From Rhynchonema sp. JSB1_4 (lineage: Eukaryota > Nematoda > Chromadorea > Monhysterida > Xyalidae): a DNA stretch of 64,000 nucleotides. Positions within the stretch are counted from its first letter, which is position 1; the number at the start of each line of letters is the position of its first letter. The notes beneath the pieces are model-generated. The model ran no database searches. It saw nothing but the letters and a program-made list of their open reading frames with translations, and was not told the DNA's origin. Location: assembly GCA_030248065.1 (NCBI GenBank), contig JASAMV010009006.1, positions 38,411 through 102,410 on the forward strand, read 5' to 3'. Shown here piece by piece: positions 59,811-64,000 of the stretch. The position numbers and the translations under genes are program-made.

Positions 59811-60884
59811 CTGCCTCCCACACATGGGCCTGCCACTACACTGATATATAGTGTGTTATTTTCCCCAAAAAAGCGTTTTTTTGCGAATTTGGGTCGCTTT
59901 TTCCCCAAAAAAGCGACCCAAATTCGGGAAAAAGTCACTTTTTGAGGTCGAAAATTTGACCGATTTTTGCCCCTTTTTGGAAAACATTCTCCATAAAAAG
60001 GGTATTTTGGCGACTTTTGACATCATTGACCTAAAAATCACCCATTTTAGGCCTAAAAATGCCCATTTTAGGCCTAAAAGTGCCGATTCTAGGCAAAAAT
60101 TGAGGCGGTTAGTGTACCTGGCGCGGCGGTTAGTGTACTAGTGTACCTTGGTCGCGGCGGTTAGTATACCTTAGGGGCTAGGGGGAGACCCCCTTTCCCC
60201 CAGGAACTGCACTGGGAGGCAGTGTAGTGGATGGGAGGGGGATTCCCCCCTAAGGGGTAGGTACCTTGCAACCATCCCGAAGGGTACCTTGCAACCATCA
60301 ATTTATGGTTTTCATAGGCAAAAATGGGTATTTTTCGACCTCAAAACCCCAAAGATCGCGCAAACCTCCATATAATAGCTATTTTAGGCAAATTTTCGAC
60401 CAAAATACAAAAAAGTACCAATTTTTTTGGCCAATTTTGCAGTATAATGCATGCAAAAAACACGTTTTTTTCAGACCCTAGGGATACCTTGCAACCTTCC
60501 GGAGCCTGGGTAGCGGGTACCTTGCAACCATCTGGATCATCCCCCCAAGGGTGCCTTGCAACCATCTGCCTGCCAGTGTAGTTCCTGGTCCGGCGGGGAA
60601 ATTAGTGTACCTCCTTACTTTTTTCGGAGGGGAAAGTAGTGTACCTCCCTGGGGGAAGGGGGGAGACCCAAAATCAGGGAAAAGTAACTTTTTGAGGTAG
60701 AAAATTTGACCTATTTTTGCTCCTTTTTGAAAAAAATTCTTCATAAAAAGGGTATTTTGACTTTTGAGAACATTGACCTAAAAATCACACATTTTAGGCC
60801 TAAAAATGCCCATTTTGGGCAAAAATTGGGGAAATTAATGTACCCGGAGTGTGCCTTGGTCGGGGAAATTAGTGTACCTTAGGG

Positions 60885-61693
60885 CAGTGTAGTGGCAGGC
60901 AAATGGTTGCAAGGTACCCTTGGGGGGGATGGACCCAGATGGTTGCAAGGCAGTGTAGTTCCTGGTGGGGGGGGAGGGGGGTCCCCCCCCCTCGGGTACA
61001 CTATCTCCCCCTCAGGTGGTACACTATCCCCCTATCTCCCCCTCCGGGTACACTATCTCCCCTAATTTTTGCCTAAAATAGGCATTTTTAGGCGTAAAAT
61101 GGGCATTTTTAGGCCAAAAATGAGTGATTTTCAGGTCAATGTTCTCAAAAGTCGCCAAAATACCCTTTTTCTGAAGAATTTTTTCCAAAAAGGGGCAAAA
61201 ATAGGTCAAATTTTCTACCTCAAAAAGTGACTTTTTCCAGAATTTGGGTCTTCCCCCCCCCTTCCCCCCCCTCGGGGGTACACTGTCTCCCCCTCCGAAA
61301 AAAACGGAGGGTCCGCTATCTCCCCCTCCGGACCAGGAACTACACTGTTGCAAGGTACCCCCTACCCAGCCTCCGGGAGGTTGCAAGGTACCCCTGAGGT
61401 CCGAAAAAAGGGTGTTTTTTGCATGCATTACACTGCAAATTTGGCCGAAAAAATGGTACTTTTTTGCATTTTGGCCGAAAATTTGCCTAAAATACCTATT
61501 ATATGGAAGTGTTCGAAAAACACCCATTCCCATTTTTACCTATAAAAACCATAAATTGATGGTTGCAAGGTACCCTCCGGGGTGGTTGCAAGGTACCTAC
61601 CCGGCCCCCCCCCATCCCCCCCAAGGGGTGGTTGCAAGGTACCTACTCCTTAGGGGGGGGAAATCCCCCCAGCCACTACACTGCCTTAGGGGG
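60885..61693. mobile_element. hAT-like element E6, tag GGTTGCAAGGTACC, host of E2R
   Basis: Left end CAGTGTAGTGGCAGGC, right end CAGCCACTACACTG; perfect 8-bp duplications CCTTAGGG (60877-60884 and 61694-61701). Tag copies on both sides of core II (61395-61555). E2R is inserted in a tag copy. Confidence 0.87.
60951..61347. mobile_element. hAT-like MITE E2R, tag GGGGGAGATAGTGTACCC
   Basis: 397 bp; perfect 15-bp inverted ends and perfect 8-bp duplications TTGCAAGG (60943-60950 and 61348-61355). The tag (here as GGGTACACTATCTCCCCC) occurs three times at left and twice, diverged, at right; core I in the middle. Uninterrupted twin of E2L. Confidence 0.92.
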
Positions 61694-62100
61694 TCCCCCC
61701 CCCCCCCCCCCCCCCGGAACTACACTGCTGCCTTGCCTGCCACTATACTGGTGGGAGGCAAGTATGATGCGGGGTTGGGACCGGAAGCATGAGAGGTATG
61801 ATTTTGGACACCCAAAAAGGCAAAAAACACCGTTTTGTGATACAATTTTGGCCAAAAGAATGAGGTAAAAATAGTACTCTGTTCGAATTTTCGCAGAAAA
61901 TCGCCTAAAAATAGGTATTATGGGCGGGTTCGCTCAATTTTTGGGAAAAGAAGGTCGAAAAACACCGATTTTTGCCTTAAAACGTAACAGTGACATCTAA
62001 GTTTCTAAGTAACATTCCCTGTACAGTAGTGTATTAAGGCTTGATAGTGGTGCACAGGTACATTTATGCACGTTTGTTGTTCGTTCAGAGCACATAATAC

Positions 62101-62506
62101 CAGTGGTGTCGTTGGGAAATCAAAAAGTCAGGATACCGGATACCCAAAATCCAAAATTTTCGGATACCGGATACCAAAAATGAAAAATCTCTGATACCAG
62201 GGGGGTTGCCTCCCAAAATAAAAAATCTCGGATACCCAGGGGGTTGTTCAAAAAAGGTCAATTTTTTAGAGGAAAATTGAGCAAAATTGGTGTTGGAAGC
62301 GCAAAAAATGGTCATTTTTGGGGTTATTCTTGCGCTAGCAAGCGATTTTGAGCATTTTAGAGATAAAAATGGGCGATTTTTACGGTTTTCGGAAAAGTTT
62401 AGGGTAAGGTACCCCTGGACTAAAAGTCAGGATACCGGATACCCCTGGGTGAAAAAATCAAGATACCGGATACTATGGTAACCCCCCCCCCCCAACGACA
62501 CCACTG
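62101..62506. mobile_element. hAT-like MITE E7, tag GGATACCGGATACC
   Basis: Perfect 16-bp ends CAGTGGTGTCGTTGGG / CCCAACGACACCACTG; flanks CATAATAC and CATAATCA (6 of 8). Tag words GGATACCGGATACC occur twice at left and twice or more at right. The core has AAAATGGGCGATTTTTACGG. Same plan as E1-E13 with a diverged end and its own tag. Confidence 0.85.
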
Positions 62507-63129
62507 CATAATCACGGGGTTAACGGCCGTTAACCTCCGTATACCTTGGTTGGGAACCGAACGATCGCGGTTTTGCGTTGCGGGGTTAGTAATATGTCTA
62601 TCGGAAGGACAGTTCGATAGGATGAGAGACCGCGAAAATTTTTTTTCGAAATTCTCAAGTGAAACATCACCAGGCTGGATTTAGTGATTTTTGCCTATAC
62701 CTCGTGTGTTAAAAACGGGGGTTCTGGCGTGGTGACGTGTGATTGGTTTTTAATGATGTTTTGATTGTTTTGGAGTGGGAGTCCAGCCGTTACAAAACGC
62801 TGAAAATTTCAGCTCGATCCACCCAGTAGAAAGGTGTTTTTCAGCCACCCGAAAATTTGTGTGTCCGGCGGCCACATAAAGTGGGACAGATGACAAACGC
62901 GCAAAGGATCCTGAATCAGGCCGGGCAAGTCGTATATCGTTCGATTCGTCTAGTGGTGGGGACGATGGCGAAAGATGTACAAAAAAATAATATCTCTTCT
63001 ATCGCGAGAAAACGGCCGGTGATGTTTCACTTAGTTTTTGGTGGTTAGTCGCACAACTAGTGTTTTTGTGAGCATTATTCTGACCGTGTGTGACTTGTTT
63101 TGGTTGATATTTTGGTTGGTTTGGAGAGC

Positions 63130-63610
63130 CTGTCTGCGGGTTTGAAAGTGATGAAAACTTCAGATTGGTCCACCCTGTAAAAACGGGTTTTTGGGTCACC
63201 CAAAAAGCGGTGAAATTTGTGTTCGAGTTCAGGTTTGCGAGGTTGGCGCGGTTTAATGTGGTTCGAGTTGAGCAATGTTTTTACCGTTTTTCAGAGTCCG
63301 TCTGGAGGTCAAAGAAGTGTGAAAAGTTCAGATCGGTCCACCCTGTAAAAACCGGTTTTTTGGGTCACCCAAAAAGCGGTGAAATTTGTGTTCGAGTTCA
63401 GGTTCGCGAGGTTGGCGCGGTTTAACGTGGTTTGTGTTGAGGGGTGTTTTGATTGTTTTTGTGAGTCCGTCTGGAGGTTAGTGAAGTGTGAAAAGTTCAG
63501 ATCGGTCCACCCTGTAAAAACCGGTTTTTTGGGTCACCCAAAAGTGGTAAAATTTGTATGCGAGTTTGGGTTCGCGAGGTGTGGTTTGTGGTAAATGTGG
63601 TTTGATTGAT
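63130..63610 (+). repeat. Tandem repeat, period 168-169 bp
   Basis: Units start with GGTCCACCCTGTAAAAAC at 63167, 63335 and 63504 and include GGGTCACCCAAAA, GAAATTTGTGTTCGAGTTC and GAGTCCGTCTGGAGGT. A diverged relative lies at about 62815. Units are 85-95% alike by eye. Confidence 0.85.
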
Positions 63611-63636
63611 TTGCGATGTTTTGATTGTTTTTGAGG

Positions 63637-63682
63637 CAACAACAACAACAATTGTTTTTGAGGCAACAACAACAACAACAAA
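63637..63682 (+). repeat. AAC microsatellite pair
   Basis: Two CAACAACAACAA runs separated by ATTGTTTTTGAGG, the latter being part of a tandem copy of TGTTTTTGAGGCAACAACAA. Confidence 0.85.
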
Positions 63683-64000
63683 ATTGCATCAATGCAGGCT
63701 TTCAAGGCAATACAGGCAATGGTCTTTCACTTTGCATGTGTTAATTTTGAATTCGCGCGCGTGTGCCTTGCGGGCAGCGCTTATGTAGCTGCTGATTGGT
63801 TGTCCGTTCGCGCGCTTTCTTTGCTCCGTTACTTTTCTACTTCTTTTCTTTTTCTTTTTTATTTTTTCACGCAAGACTCAGGTGAGGTAAATAGGCCCGC
63901 ACCCACTGCAGTGGCTTGGGGGAACCACCCCAAGGAGGACAGTGTCGGACATTCCCACCACAAAGAGGTATTGGTCGCACAATGACTTTATAAGAATTGG

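Larger units (their letters stand above)
56631..61347. repeat. Inverted duplication with about 1.43-kb arms
   Basis: 59919-61347 is matched in reverse complement by 56631-59756. The left arm is longer only by the insertions E9, E3 and E4: 3126 bp minus about 1694 bp leaves about 1432 bp, against 1429 bp on the right. The spacer 59757-59918 is unpaired. The outer border of both arms is the outer end of the E2 element. Confidence 0.82.
60574..61737. mobile_element. hAT-like element E5, tag GGGGAAATTAGTGTACC, host of E6
   Basis: Left end CAGTGTAGTTCCTGG, right end GGAACTACACTG after a long C-run; flanks CTGCCTGC and CTGCCTTG (6 of 8). Tag at 60593, 60635 (variant AAAGTAG), 60831 and 60862; core I between. 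Interrupted by E6. Confidence 0.72.
60220..61760. mobile_element. hAT-like element E11, tag GGTTGCAAGGTACC, host of E5
   Basis: Left end CAGTGTAGTGGATGGGAGG, right end TTGCCTGCCACTATACTG; flanks CTGGGAGG and GTGGGAGG (7 of 8). Tag copies near both ends, core II at about 60301-60470. Interrupted near its right end by E5. Confidence 0.75.
62507..64000. other. Satellite-containing right flank
   Basis: Contains the 168-bp tandem repeat and AAC microsatellites. No gene is supported; the last 110 bp contain an open stretch (GDSVGHSHHK-like reading) too short to judge. Confidence 0.4.

Noticed and set aside
57784..61792. Many frames of 60-182 codons in the hAT-like cluster
   Set aside because: The same peptides recur wherever core I or core II occurs; none resembles a transposase.

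Overview
The window comes from a metazoan nuclear genome. It has long spliced genes with GT-AG introns, a seven-transmembrane neuropeptide-type receptor, a calexcitin-like EF-hand protein, a Kv potassium channel and an astacin-family gene, all set in repeat-rich DNA. The gene set looks like a protostome invertebrate. A short interstitial run of TTAGGC, the nematode telomere unit, hints at a nematode or relative, but three copies inside a mobile element do not prove it. There are no bacterial operons, rRNA genes, convincing tRNA genes or CRISPR arrays.

Layout. 45-2374 (-): astacin-like gene, ten exons, with the catalytic Glu of HExxH replaced. 2.4-16.9 kb: no convincing gene; several inverted-repeat (TIR or foldback) elements, including a PIF/Harbinger-like element with a TAA duplication. 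16.88-22.86 kb (+): complete ten-exon class A GPCR, reading phase continuous throughout, 562 aa. 23.36-25.66 kb (-): five-exon calexcitin-like gene with a 558-bp foldback element in an intron. 25.7-31.2 kb: repeats and unassigned DNA. 31,170-34,570: intact-looking LTR element with identical 130-bp LTRs and a 4-bp duplication, coding only for Gag and an aspartic protease. 36.13-43.92 kb (+): complete thirteen-exon non-Shaker (Kv2/Shab-like) channel, 610 aa. 48.31-52.33 kb (+): nine-exon gene for a 413-aa protein I do not recognise. 53.76 kb (+): first exon of a charged coiled-coil protein whose intron opens into the repeat cluster.

53.9-62.5 kb is the most unusual part. It is a nest of short non-autonomous elements with hAT-like features: CAGTG...CACTG ends and 8-bp target duplications, of which I could read seven perfect or one-mismatch cases. 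They share AT-rich cores built on TTTTAGGCCTAAAA-type palindromes, but each subfamily carries its own subterminal repeat, or tag. Several tags keep a GTAC(C) half and vary in the other half. Elements are inserted inside one another up to five deep. Part of the stack is present as an inverted duplication with about 1.43-kb arms, and its left breakpoint lies exactly on a transposon end.

The host genes look independent of one another: receptor, calcium sensor and K+ channel suggest neuronal or muscle expression, but nothing shows co-regulation. Exon joins were inferred by matching splice dinucleotides, phase and protein family by eye; no search or alignment was run.
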